DNA from: Lachancea thermotolerans CBS 6340
Lineage: Eukaryota; Ascomycota; Saccharomycetes; Saccharomycetales; Saccharomycetaceae
NCBI RefSeq assembly: GCF_000142805.1
Contig: NC_013077.1
Location: 620,001 to 684,000, forward strand
Direction: 5' to 3'
Length of the DNA: 64,000 bases
A program made the translations under genes and the position numbers. This document shows positions 52,573 through 63,906 of the stretch, one piece after another. Positions within the stretch are counted from its first letter, which is position 1, and each line of letters begins with the position of its first letter. The notes under the pieces were generated by a model. It searched no databases, had not been told where the DNA came from, and worked only from the letters and a program-made list of their open reading frames with translations.

Positions 52573-55500
52573 TTTGAGTATAACATAATGAGACTTTTGT
52601 CCTCGCATATGTAAAAGCTACCAATCACAGGTGGTAACTATGGGTTTCCTCGTATTTCATCCTTTAACTCACACAAAACTTATGCATGCCAAGTATTGGC
52701 ACGATAACAGAGCCATCTCCTGATTTAACAAATTCGATGTTTTCCTGGCAATGACTTTAGTGTTGAAATTTCGATTAACTAACACTCAACGAAAATAATG
52801 GGTGTACATGATTCCGGCAAAGTCCCTCAATAAGTCATTTATGTATCTCTTAAGTTTCAGCTGACAGTTTTGGCGAGATCAGTTGTATAAAGGCAGAACC
52901 AAAGGAAGGATGGCAAATTATACCGGTGTTTTCGCCATCAAGTTGCAGCTATTTATTTATGAGCTAGGTGAGATATTTGTAAGATTTATGTAAGCGAATG
53001 AACAAGCAAGTTGGGCTGTTCAAACGATGGATAGGAGGATGAAGTGTTTTGACAGGTTCTTGAACTTTCTCAACCGATAAGTTAACTCTCCTACTGTTAA
53101 GTCAAAACCAGCGCACAAAGGGCTCCAAACTTACTGCACCCAGTTTGTTTCTTTTTTTGGAACTCCTATTCTTATGGCGTTTGTGAGTTAAGCTTATGCT
53201 CGGTGACTTTGAACATTAAAATCAAACAAGAAATCGTGTGTAGGAAATGACCTTCAAACCCACATAGGATATCCTTCCTCTCCCTGCGCGACCACTCTTT
53301 TTATGCTACATAACGGGTTTCATCAGAACTAATTAGTTTTTCTAAATCCTGATTTTTCTGTTCGTGCCATCCTATTCTATTGTTCTGATGATTTTCGCGT
53401 AACGAGATGGGATGGTCACAATTGTAACGATATGCCCGCTGAAAATTAAGCCGCATTTTTTAAGGGCCTATTTTTGAGAGAGGTTACTTTCCGAAGATGA
53501 AAAGAAGGCCGGCTCCAGCTAACAAAATATATTTCTCGGACGTGAAAGATTTTATGTGTCAACAGCTGAAACAGAGATCGCGAGTCACTCTTCGGATTGT
53601 GCTTCGATCTGCAATGTGTTCTCATTGAGAATCACAAATGGTTTGCATCCTGGCAGGTTCGAAGTAGCGCTTTAGTGAGCAAGAATTATGTGCGTATCTA
53701 GTAAGGAATACAGGTGTCTCACATAAGCCCGATTTTGGTGATCGCGTCAGTGACACAGCATCGCAAACTTCGGAGTCCGAACCACAGTCACTGCTTGCGA
53801 CCCAAATATCTTCGTATGAGGGGAATAACAAAGTTCATTTACAAACCTTTGGGCCGTCGAACAAACTAATATTACTGCATTTACATTCTCATTAAGGTCA
53901 GTGTCGTTGACGACTTTGCCTATTTTGCAGCCGCTGACAGGAGGGACAAAAAGATCTGTCATGATCAAATCACAGGAGAAAGAACAAGTCAGAAGCATGT
54001 ATCCGAGATACTCCTTGGTGGCGTGAACTTGGTCAATATAACCTGTTTTTTTCTTTCTCTCCCTAGCGTCTGAGTCGTGTATTAGTAGGATAGGAAGAGA
54101 CTACGGTCCTTTACAATTACCTGACAAAGTCTAGTGCAATTATTCTAGATACGCTTTCCATTTGCTCCAAGTATCTGAAGAAGGTATTCAGCCGTGGTAT
54201 GCTCATCGGAGGCTCACTCGTTCAAAATAAGAGAGACTTGGCAGAAGTTAACAATTTTAGTCTTATCCCTCTCAAGGCCGCCAAGAATTTGGTATAACGA
54301 ACTATTAAATAAAGCTGAGGGATCTATAAATCCATGCAACACACGGTGTTAATGATAATCAATTGTGCTAACCGCACGCTGCTTTTTGAGGTTACAAAAA
54401 GTGAACAAAAAGCTGTTTTATTACATTCTGGACGACACCAAACCGGTTGCGCTAGTTAAGATAAGAAGGGAAGAGATACAGTTCGCGAATGATTGCCACT
54501 TTTTCCAAATCATGCGATTTACTACAGATAGTAAGGATCTGTGCTAATGAAAACAATAGTGCACAAGAGGCTTGACAAGAAATCGAGACAACTATAATTT
54601 TTTCAAATCCAAAAGCTCCCGTTTTGTAACATGTTCGCTTTCATGATAAAGGAGCTAACAGCTGGACACATGAAATCACATCTTATGCCATGGACAGAAT
54701 CGTAGGCTAGATAGAGAGTTAAATTATCCTGAAATATTACTGTGAGCAACTATTGAAGCGAGCAAGGAGATAAGCAGGAAGATTTTTTGCAGAAAACTGG
54801 CTAAAACTCATTAGAATGTCACTGATTTGCGCAGAATCTCCCTGGATATTAGCATTACAGACTCAAGTCATTTAGTTCGCTACAAAAGTAGCAGAATTGC
54901 AGGTCATCAATAGGCTAGTCAAATGTCAAATTGGCAATTTCAACAGAAGAGATGGCTTAGAATTGCCAGGTAATCGGATCACCTGGCGATTTTTTCCTGG
55001 ATTTATGACAAAGCTAGCCAATAGGTGGTCGGCGTTCGTTTAATTAAAGGAAATAGCTCAAAAACAGTGCTCCACAGAAGATGTGGTAGTCTCAGAAGCA
55101 CAAAGCATTATTAGACTGGCAAAATAGTGCTCGATCGACCGAAAAGCCGGTATGGTGTTAAAAAAGCTGATCCTTTTGAAGCATTTTGCTGACCGTATAA
55201 TAAGGGTACTAACATAGAGGCTTTACTGATTTCTGGTGCTATAAAAAGTTGGTCTATTGATGAAAAGCTACTGATACTACCCAACTATGGTATGTGATGA
55301 GCATCCGAGCTTCCAAATCTCGCCACAAAAAAAAAAAAAACGTTTCAAAACTATTAGAAAAGGTCCAAAGAGAACGTCTTAAATAAATCAAAACATATCC
55401 TGTTTAATTGCTAGTGGGCAGTTCGAAGATGAGATTTACATTTATTCGAGACCAAGCCACATTTTCAAAGATTGCTGTGCGATTTACATATGTTAGCGAA

Positions 55501-56171
55501 GCACCAGCATATCAATATGACCCAATTAATTCAAAGGCGCATGATCATGCTTGAGCAGCTCGAAAAAGCTTTGATAACTCTAAGGAGCTTAGGTTGTTGA
55601 GAACTGCAACAACCACAGAAATTGTGAGACAGAGTGAGTGGAACTCCACCAAAAAGAAATGTTTGATTATCCTTGATATTAACTTGTATGTTAATCCAGC
55701 GCATAGCTGCGTTTATGTCAATTCCCTGACTTTAACAATGCGCTTTTGTGAAGCAGGGCTTTGTTAAATTCATCGAAATCAAGCTCCAAGAAAGATCAAG
55801 ACGCAAAAGTTTTCTAGCCTAAGTCGTGGATGGCATTTACAGTGCCAGCTTATGGATTATGATTAGACTTTCTTCAGGAGTCGATAACCTTCCACTTGTT
55901 AGTTCTGTTTCTTTTTGAGACAAATCTGAAAAATAAGGTATTCTTCTTGCGGCCTAATGCATATTTTATTTGCATCATGGAAAAGTTCCATGTTAATGAT
56001 GATAGTCTGAGACTTGACTGAAAAGCAACGGAGGCAAATTTAACAACAGCAAAAAAAATCAATTAAATTACCTTCATAGCCGTGTCATATTCATGTCAGG
56101 CTAATTAGCCGATTTTTTTCAGCTCTGGCAGTTTAATTCACTTTTGAGAGGATGATCCACAAATATTCTTT

Positions 56172-56197
56172 AGGTTCACGAATAAAAACGTGAACCT
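56172..56197. repeat. perfect inverted repeat in the gene-free interval
   Basis: AGGTTCACG and CGTGAACCT face each other across an 8-nt AT-rich centre, with a T-run about 8 bp downstream. It could be a hairpin terminator or a dimeric protein site. No neighbouring gene explains it. Confidence 0.7.
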
Positions 56198-58391
56198 CAA
56201 CTGCTTTTTTAAGCTTTGAGGAGATGCAACGAGCATAAAATTACCTTTGTTCAGCCTTGCCTATAACACTAGCATCATCAATTTTCTGGAGCAAGGAGAG
56301 TGTTTCTTTACCACAGTAAATTTAATCTAAATTGCTTCTGCCTATAGGATTGGGAGCCACTGTGGGCAGTCAATGTCAACGCACAATGTTAATAACTTGA
56401 ATTCACACCCCAATGCACCCAAAGTCAGAATATTTTCCAGAGTGTACTTTATTACATGGTAGGATCAGTTTATTGGTGCTTTGCAGCTAACTATATGATT
56501 TAATTAACATCGCTAACTAAAGAACATTTTCAAGCAGAAGCACGTCTAATGCCAGACTGATTCATAGATCAGCACTTATAGTTACTCCTGGTATCTTAGC
56601 TTGTATTAGGCATAATTTAAACTCTCTTTATGCATAATTTTTTGCGATGCTAACTTGCAAAATGTTAGCCGTATGCGCTATTCCTTAATGTAGATCTTTA
56701 ACGGATGTTGTCACTTTTTCTGCTTGTGATTTTATATTACGCAAAAAGCTGAGAGCTTCAAGAATGTGGTAGCGTCAATTACGAGACAACTTTTAGTTGT
56801 TTAGCAAGAGATATGATTGGTTTTAAAACGAACTTTCACCGAGGACTTGGAAAGCAGACTGCAGCATAGTTTACAAGCCCTCGACAGAAATTTCCTTTAT
56901 TAATTCATGCCACTTCTTGCCATGTTCCTGCGAGTGGCTTATTTAACATTCTCACAATTTTTAGTGGAAAAACAAACAAAATTCATATCTACTTCTAAAC
57001 TTGACATATATTAAGCGCTCGTAACTTTTCCCAGTATATACTTGCTTAATAACTTTTGAATATTATCTCAATTAAAATAGAGCAACTTTTAAAAGCTAAG
57101 GAAATCTGCAATGGTTTCAATGTGGATCTTTTTTACATGAATGCGAAAAGCAACCCCCTGGTAACGGAAGAGTATTTGAAGCTGGCCAAAGAAGTGCTAA
57201 AAACCACACCGCCACAAATACAAAATAACTAACCACGATGTTTTCTAGGTCCCCCTTACAGTTTCTGTCTAACGCAAAATTCTGTCAAGGAAGTCAACAC
57301 AGAAGCGCATATATATGATGTAGCAAGTAATTCACCATAGCGTACACGAATTGAATATATGTACTAAATTCTGATTCTTCAAGGTACAAACACAGTGCAG
57401 TATTACAGCTAAATTAGTTATATTGGTTGAACAGATTAAAGAAACCAAAAGCGCTACATGTCACAATACATAAATTCAAAAATATGACACTCTTGTGCTG
57501 CACACGTTCAGCATTTGAACGCAGTGTCTTTCAGAGGAAATAAAGTAGATGAATTGCAAACTACAGCAAGCAACTAATAAGAAAATTCCAGCCGTAAAGT
57601 TTTTTCTTTGAGAAGGTCTACGGTTGGGTAGTATACCAGTATGTTGTTTAGGTACACCTCAAGTGCTATTACCACTTAGGCGCCATAAAGCATTCCTTAA
57701 GTAATCAACTAATAGTAGTGGACCTAACGAGCTTTTGATACAAAAGGAGAAAAGGTTCCTTAGGAACTAATTCGTAAAAGCTGGTCGTAGCTGTAATCGG
57801 GAGTCTTTCTCAATAAGCGCGATTTACACTGAAGCCAGTATCATAAGAGGCACGCGAGAAAAAATGAGAATTGGTGAACGTGACGATTATTCCTAGGAAA
57901 ATGAATATTCCCAAAGTTGAAGAAAATCGCTAAGAAGTTATACAAAGTGATACAACAGATTACAGCTAAGTTTTCACTTTAACTTCATTAATTCTGTATG
58001 AGATATTTGATATAATCACTAAAAATGACATGTTAGTGCTTCCAGTCTCCAACTCAACGCTTTATCAAAAAAAAAAAAAAATTGGCCCTTTAGCCCTTGC
58101 ATCCACTTCATCATAGCCTCAATACTCTGGTTGATTCACATGTTGTACAAAAAAAGGGCACTGGTGGCTTTTTCAATGGTAGTGGTGGCTATTCGAGTAG
58201 TTTCCCCTGTCTAAAAATATTCAAAGGGCAAATTGGCGCTGAAGATCAATACGATGTAAGTTCCCAGTGACGATTGAAATAGCCACGCCTGCCTTCGCAA
58301 ATATTCTATCATTAGTTAGTCAAACTATTTATTCAATAGTATACAGACCCACAATTTCCCACTTTGTTTTTGAGTAGTTTTGAAGATATAA

Positions 58392-59639
58392 CTACCAGCC
58401 CCTCCAGGGAACCCAGATATCTACCACAATATCTCCGTGTTCTACAACGAAGTACCATGGATATGATGCTGCCGTAATACAGCTATGCTGAGGAACAATT
58501 CCAATTTTTGTTCCGAGTGGTATCATCTTGGTTTCTGTGTCTTGCAAACAAGTTAGAATGCCATGCTCTTGGCTAAGCCTGCCAACTATCCAGTTCTCAT
58601 ATCCTTTTGGGGAAACAATTTTTCCGTAACCAGGTAAAGATCCAAATTCCCGGGCTAAAGCAATAACTCCAGCATTTATCAGTTGTTCACCTGGTCCTCG
58701 GGAGCCTCTTTGAGGGTAGGAGGAAAGGACTTCCGCAAGGACTCTGCAGGACACTTGATCAAGTCCAACACAATGAGTACTCACTTGCTGAAGATCGCAA
58801 AACGGATAGTTTCCGGCGTGAAGTTCAAGCTTTCCGTACAACTCGCCAATAGATGAGATATCTAAACTTTGAGATGCATGTGCAGTAGGTGTGGCTCCCA
58901 CTGAAATTTGCAATTTCAAGGAAGGATCAATATTCAGCGCTTTCTTGCAAGCATTGTTGCCGCTGTCAATTTCATTTAACAAGAAATGTCTTGCCTGCTC
59001 CTCTGTTGAAGAAGCATAAGAGTGACCAGCATGGCAGTAAAATCCGTATAAAGAAAGGTAATCCTTGGCGGGAGACTGGAGCAGGTCGAATAATGCTTCG
59101 TCAAGAGTGGAACTTTCATCAAATCCAGCCCGGTCAGAGCCCATATTAACCTTGATGAACAACGACCATTTCTTCTGAATTTTGTGTTTCTTACTAAATT
59201 CAGCAAGGACTTCAAATTGTTCTCCGTTGTCAACCATCAGTCGTAAGTTGGGAATTCGGGCGCCTAGGTCCGCTAACTCTGGAAGCCTACTTTTGACAAC
59301 TGGTAAACTAAATAAAACATCAATAATCAAACCTTTCTCAATAAGTGGCAGCAAGCCCCACGCCTCCATGAGCGTAGAAACGACGATTTTTTTAGTCTTA
59401 ATATTTTCAGAGCCTAGCTGAAGTAGAGTTCCTTCAACCGTTTTGTGGGTCTTGACATGAGCACGAAAGTCAACATTTAAGCGATCGACATTGGCCAGCA
59501 TCTTTTCACAGTTTTCTTTAAACTTTCCCCTATCCACGATGAAAGATGGAGTTGGCAATTCCGAGAGCTTTTTGCCCTTAAATGCCTCGAGCAGCTCGGC
59601 CTTTTTCGAGAGGGCAGTGTATTGGTAAGGGTATCTCAT
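58392..59639 (-). CDS. DSD1: D-serine dehydratase (Dsd1-like)
   Basis: Zinc- and PLP-dependent enzyme converting D-serine to pyruvate and ammonia; alanine-racemase-like fold type III. It encodes 415 aa (S. cerevisiae Dsd1 about 428). The PLP lysine is Lys63 in HVKTHKT. The zinc ligands His385 and Cys387 are in PQHSC near the C-terminus. Blocks LPTPSFIVD, FYCHAGHSY, SVGATPTAH, ELHAGNYPF and GDIVVDIWVPWRGW are family-typical. It likely detoxifies or uses D-serine as a nitrogen source. It sits alone in accessory DNA; in S. cerevisiae DSD1 is YGL196W, so synteny is not kept. Confidence 0.94.
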   Translation of the reverse strand: MRYPYQYTALSKKAELLEAFKGKKLSELPTPSFIVDRGKFKENCEKMLANVDRLNVDFRAHVKTHKTVEGTLLQLGSENIKTKKIVVSTLMEAWGLLPLIEKGLIIDVLFSLPVVKSRLPELADLGARIPNLRLMVDNGEQFEVLAEFSKKHKIQKKWSLFIKVNMGSDRAGFDESSTLDEALFDLLQSPAKDYLSLYGFYCHAGHSYASSTEEQARHFLLNEIDSGNNACKKALNIDPSLKLQISVGATPTAHASQSLDISSIGELYGKLELHAGNYPFCDLQQVSTHCVGLDQVSCRVLAEVLSSYPQRGSRGPGEQLINAGVIALAREFGSLPGYGKIVSPKGYENWIVGRLSQEHGILTCLQDTETKMIPLGTKIGIVPQHSCITAASYPWYFVVEHGDIVVDIWVPWRGW

Positions 59640-61795
59640 GATCTTTTTTTTAATGCTCGTGACTAGTGGACCAAACCGTTGTCCTTTGATTTTAGTTATT
59701 CCATAGTCCCCTCTTATATATTGATGTCAAGAGCTACAAATCTCTCAGTCCTTGTTTTCATTAATTATAAAATGATTTATTTACCCTGCCAAAATATTTT
59801 CTTTCTTCACGTGGAATGTCTTTTTTGCACCATAAGCCGATCCCCATCCCCTACTTACACTCCATTTCAGCATCAATGCCACATTTCTTAGCTTGCAATT
59901 ATAAGGACTGGAGTTTTATCAGTGTTGTACATGTGTGAGTGTGTGAGGGTGTTTCCCTTTCCCTCAAGGGTGACAAGGGGTGCTAACTATTGATGTGCTA
60001 ATTGTATTTGTTAAAGGGTCCCTTTATGAGCTGAGGTTGAAACACCTCGAAACGTTGCGTTTTAATGTCTGGATAGAGGCACGTTATTCTGAGCTCGATC
60101 TTCAACCCTTATTTAAGTATGAGGCAAAGCTAGCATAATTCTCTGAGTCAGTCACCGTGAAGAATATACGCTTCGGTGGAGGTCAGGTTAGGTCCTGAAC
60201 ATACTTCTTGTTCAAAAGCCCTGTGTGACAGACCCGATAACCCTTGAAACTTCAAGTGCCTGTCGCGATAAATATGAAGTCAGGCCAATGTTATTTTCAG
60301 TTAAGCACCTGCAGTTGAAAACGTAAAGATACACGAGAGTAAAATGCCAAGAAGGCATATATTAGGGGTTGCATTTGTCTTTGCTGGAAAGTTCGGTGCG
60401 AAAGGAAAATTGCCTGCCACAGACTGGTTTTGTACCGTCTAAGAAAACGACGGCGGGAGGATCTTAGAAAGCACCATGACGCGAAGCGCCCATTGTGTTT
60501 ACCTTGTTGAATATGCCAAGCGCATTGTTATTACTTCTTCAAACAGACTGATGCTTGAATCTCTAATCCCAGCTCGCTACAAAGAGATATTGAGGACTTC
60601 GAGTATAATACGAAATGTCAAAGCGCTAAAAGTTAATAACATTAAAGCGCTTCTAACGGAATATTTAGCTGGCATCAAACTGACTGCCGCCGCGATTTAA
60701 TAGTATGCTTCATCGTCTTTTTCAAAAGTCGTACCACCGCTGACTTTCGAGGACAGGTCGCACCTATAACCAATTTTACTGCGAGTCACGAAACACAATC
60801 TTCATAAAAATTAAATGAAAATATCTCATAATCATCTGCAACTAAGTGCTTTTAACGGGCAAGATATATCTATATCTGCAGGGAAAAATGCGGGTTATTC
60901 GAAGCCAAGTTCTAATTTTTGCGCAGGTGACATCTCTGAGTAGCCATCTCTGAGTAGCCACTCTTGGCCTCCTCGACGCTTATAGCCGCTTCTGATTGTG
61001 ATGTATTGAGGTTAGATTTTGAAGTTTATCACACAAATTTAAATGCCATAGAGATTGGCTGCTAGAAATTCATATACAAGTGTATCCCGCATAATTTTAA
61101 GGTACTTTCAATATATAATTTGAAGTTTTAAAGCGGATAACGTAAGTTGTCGTTCTGAAATGCAGTGTTTGTTGAATTTAGTCAAGCTTATCACAATTAT
61201 TTTCTTAAGCCGCCAAATTCACAGGGGCCCAAAAGCTAAGGAGTTCGGTAGGCAGCGGAATCTCAGCAAACCTACTGATGCTTGATATTTGCGAGTCGAA
61301 TATGATTTCGTAGCGCGTTGCCCCGATATATTTGTAGGCATAAATATGGTAGCTTTCAAGCGCAATCTATTTAGTTATTAAGCACAAGTATTGGGCACGG
61401 TATTTAATAAACTTTGGGCTTGGGGTGAAGTGGACTCGCAGGTGACTTGAAGATTGTTGAAACCTGCTTTTAGAAATCACCTAGTCGATGTCCTAAACAA
61501 TTGCAACCTCAGCGCCAAGCTGTTTTTTTCGAGTGCCTCCTCAGTGGAATTTTGGCCTATAAAAAGATAGAAATTTATTTTTTGAAAATCTCCGCGTAAG
61601 GGCCGTCAGAGTTTTATAAGAATGATGTTTCCGTGCTCAGACCGGGAATAAGCAAACCTTAAGATACGTGGGCACCGTAGTAAGAGATAAATCCATGCAG
61701 CCCAAAATGTATTTAAAGGGAGCTTCATCTGACTGAACATTGATAGTTAAGGGGTTATAGAAAGGATCACTCTAGTGTGCTACATCGTATCAAGA
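59640..61795. other. 2.2-kb gene-free interval between DSD1 and the dehydrogenase
   Basis: Contains a G/T-rich patch (59930-59952, TGTGTGAGTGTGTGAGGGTG), a run of short inverted repeats between 59955 and 60360, and a 14-bp tandem duplication (60931-60958). A 74-codon ATG frame at 60476-60700 (MTRSAHCVYLVEYAK...) has no recognisable homology and I do not call it. The right end is the dehydrogenase promoter. Confidence 0.5.
60931..60958 (+). repeat. two tandem copies of a 14-mer
   Basis: CATCTCTGAGTAGC is present twice without a gap, followed by a partial third start (CA). Non-coding, function unknown; probably a recent slippage or tandem duplication. Confidence 0.9.
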
Positions 61796-62542
61796 ATGTC
61801 TTTGGTAGGAAAAGTTGCTCTAATTACCGGTGGTACCAAAAACCTAGGCAGGCTCACTGCAATTGAGCTAGCTTCTAAGCATAAGGCAAACCTGTTTCTA
61901 CACTACAATTCAACCCAAGGGGATGAAAAAAAACTCGCAAATGAACTCTCGAGTAAGTATAACGTAAAGGTCGAGCTTTACCAAGGTAATTTGGGGTCAG
62001 CAAGAAATGTTGAAAAGTTGTTTGAAGCTGCAAAGGCCAAATTTGGCTCAATTGACATCGCCATTAACAACGTAGGTAAGGTTCTTAAAAAGCCTATGGT
62101 AGAAGTGACAGAGGAAGAATTTGACGAAATGGACCTTGTCAATAACAAAATAGCATTTTTCTTTATTGCTCAAGCTACCAAGCATGTCAGCTCTGGAGGT
62201 AGCATCATATCTTTGGTAACATCCTTACTGGCCGCGTATACACCATTTTACGCTGTGTATCAGGGAACAAAGAGCGCCGTCGAGTTTTACACAAAAAGCG
62301 CGTCAAAAGAGCTTATTGGAAAACGTGTTTCAGTTAACTGTATTGCTCCAGGTCCCATGGACACTCCTTTCTTTTACGCTCAAGAACAGCCTGAGGCAGT
62401 GGAATTTTATAAATCAGTTTCATTTGACAATAGGTTAACGAAGATTGAAGACATTGCACCAATTGTGGGGTTTTTAGCCACGAGTGGTAGTTGGATGACT
62501 GGCCAAACACTGTATGCCTCGGGTGGTATGACTGCCCGTTGA
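61796..62542 (+). CDS. short-chain dehydrogenase/reductase
   Basis: Classical SDR of 248 aa from the ATG at 61796 (the frame extends 7 codons upstream only from GTG). The NAD(P)-binding motif TGGTKNLG is at residues 11-18 and NNVG at 91-94, in place of the usual NNAG. Ser143, Tyr155 and Lys159 (VTSLLAAYTPFYAVYQGTK) form the catalytic set, with Asn117 the likely fourth member. The C-terminus (IVGFLATSGSWMTGQTLYASGG) is typical of 3-oxoacyl-ACP-reductase-like SDRs. The substrate cannot be predicted. It stands beside LTR relics in subtelomere-like DNA. Confidence 0.9.
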   Translation: MSLVGKVALITGGTKNLGRLTAIELASKHKANLFLHYNSTQGDEKKLANELSSKYNVKVELYQGNLGSARNVEKLFEAAKAKFGSIDIAINNVGKVLKKPMVEVTEEEFDEMDLVNNKIAFFFIAQATKHVSSGGSIISLVTSLLAAYTPFYAVYQGTKSAVEFYTKSASKELIGKRVSVNCIAPGPMDTPFFYAQEQPEAVEFYKSVSFDNRLTKIEDIAPIVGFLATSGSWMTGQTLYASGGMTAR

Positions 62543-62758
62543 GTGCAATGCGCTCAATTCGAATCGCGCAATCTGTTTCAAGGCACACAAACCCCAAGAC
62601 ATACGCAGTACATTTTTAATGTTCATGCGCCTTGTAGCAAAACTCACACATGTCCAAGTGCCCATGGTTTTATAAGCTATACTTATTTACGGTTAAGACA
62701 CTTTTATGACAATTGAGTTATTGGCCAAGTGGTTTTGACATATTTCAAGTCAAATTCT
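62543..62758. other. 3' flank of the dehydrogenase
   Basis: Short intergenic region; the opposite-strand frames overlapping the dehydrogenase end are shadows. Confidence 0.4.
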
Positions 62759-62972
62759 TGTCGAATTGGTGAATTGTTATAGTGCCAAATTGCACAATGA
62801 CACATTAGTGAAAAACGGTTTGATACTTGACAACCCATGACCATAAAACAGACATAGTTAAGAAACACAAGAGATATATATAGTACTATCATCCACAAAA
62901 CAGTTTATCGGTCTTATTCTGGAAAACTTAACCAGTAAATTTGGCAACCTCTCGATCAAAGAGTCAGATTCA
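62759..62972 (+). mobile_element. shortened LTR, family 1 (copy D)
   Basis: About 214 bp starting TGTCGAATTGG and matching the two ends of family-1 LTRs with the middle reduced. Clearly old. It has the same orientation as copy E, 350 bp away. Confidence 0.72.
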
Positions 62973-63322
62973 TCCCGTTATGGTCGCACTGCAGAGAATG
63001 CAACTGTTATTGCAAATGATAACAAGTACTAGAAGATCAAGCAAAATCAAGAGCAGTCTGTGGTCAAAAAAAGGTTCTTGTGATGGTGCAAGATCTTCCT
63101 GTGTTGGACCAAACGATCCTGGAAATTTGTTTCACGCTTGAAAGATGGCCTCGAAAGTTGAGGTCCCCAATAAGGACCGCCAAAGGGCTAGATCGACCTA
63201 TAGAGATGAGGAGAGATCATGTTATCAAGCACTAAGGCAGCAGGATTTTTACCATGTGTTAGGAAAATATCAAACTTGTTATAACATGTTATCCGAAATA
63301 TTATCCCGGATCATGATAAATC
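62973..63322 (+). mobile_element. sequence between two like-oriented LTRs, possible internal remnant
   Basis: About 350 bp enclosed by copies D and E. It could be the last trace of an element's internal region or unrelated DNA. The short frames in it have no recognisable domain. Broken. Confidence 0.3.
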
Positions 63323-63731
63323 TGTTGGGTTGTGATCGAGTCGCCGATATGTGATAGTGCCAAGTTGCATTATAGCTCATCGGTATAAAATGGTATGGCA
63401 CAAGGACATATCGTATATACAACGGATACTCAACCAAAGCTTCGGAAAGGATCTAAAATGACCGTTTATAGCCCAAATCAAACGATAGCGACTCAGAGAC
63501 GATGGAAATGGTTCTTTCAGCGCTGCCCTTATCTCATTGTAATTCTTAGCCACGTCTTATTAAATATATAAAATCCGAAGTTTTGATCAAGGGCAGGATT
63601 CAAACCTTTAACTTAAGAAGAGACGCAGAGATATTTAGCACTATCATTCATGAAGTAGTTTACTAATCTTATTATGGAAAACCTAGCCAACAAATTCGGC
63701 AACCTCTCATACAACGACTCAGACTCGCTCA
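63323..63731 (+). mobile_element. degenerate solo LTR, family 1 (copy E)
   Basis: About 409 bp, from TGTTGGGTTGTGATCG to GACTCGCTCA. It aligns along its whole length with copies A and B but is clearly diverged, so it is an older insertion of the same family. Confidence 0.8.
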
Positions 63732-63906
63732 ATTATTATTCATGATCAATTGTCAATTACTTACTGATTTTAGAGGTCCGCTCAAAATGGCAGACAATGC
63801 CAATACTTTTTCTTTGTTCGAGGGTGACAATTGTGACGATTCAAGAGCAACAGGCTTAGACCAAGCATTTTTTTGAAATTAACAGGATTTAAAACATTGA
63901 TAAATT

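Larger units (their letters stand above)
52451..58391. other. nearly 6-kb interval without a recognisable gene
   Basis: The first few hundred bases are the ARN gene promoter. The rest shows only short frames (longest about 60-85 codons, for example 53622-53998 and 54365-54547) with no family resemblance, A-runs near 55328 and 58066, and a perfect 9-bp inverted repeat at 56172-56197. It is AT-rich and may hold decayed genes or long non-coding transcripts. No tRNA or LTR copy recognised. Confidence 0.55.

Noticed and set aside
53486-53500. TTTCCGAA as centromere element CDEIII
   Set aside because: The left half of the CDEIII consensus is missing and the adjacent DNA is not an AT-rich CDEII with a CDEI at the expected distance.
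53622-53998. overlapping minus-strand frames in the gene-free interval
   Set aside because: No domain or homology recognised; lengths are within chance expectation for AT-rich DNA.
59930-59955. telomerase RNA template candidate on the minus strand
   Set aside because: A telomerase RNA in that orientation would have to run into the DSD1 coding region, and no Sm site or conserved arms were identified.
60030-60056. hammerhead-ribozyme-like core (CTGA, hairpin, CGAAAC)
   Set aside because: The invariant CUGAUGA core is incomplete: the UGA after CUGA is absent, and no proper stems I and III with an NUH site are evident.
60476-60700. 74-codon ATG frame
   Set aside because: No recognisable homology, no supporting context; kept only as a note in the interval description.
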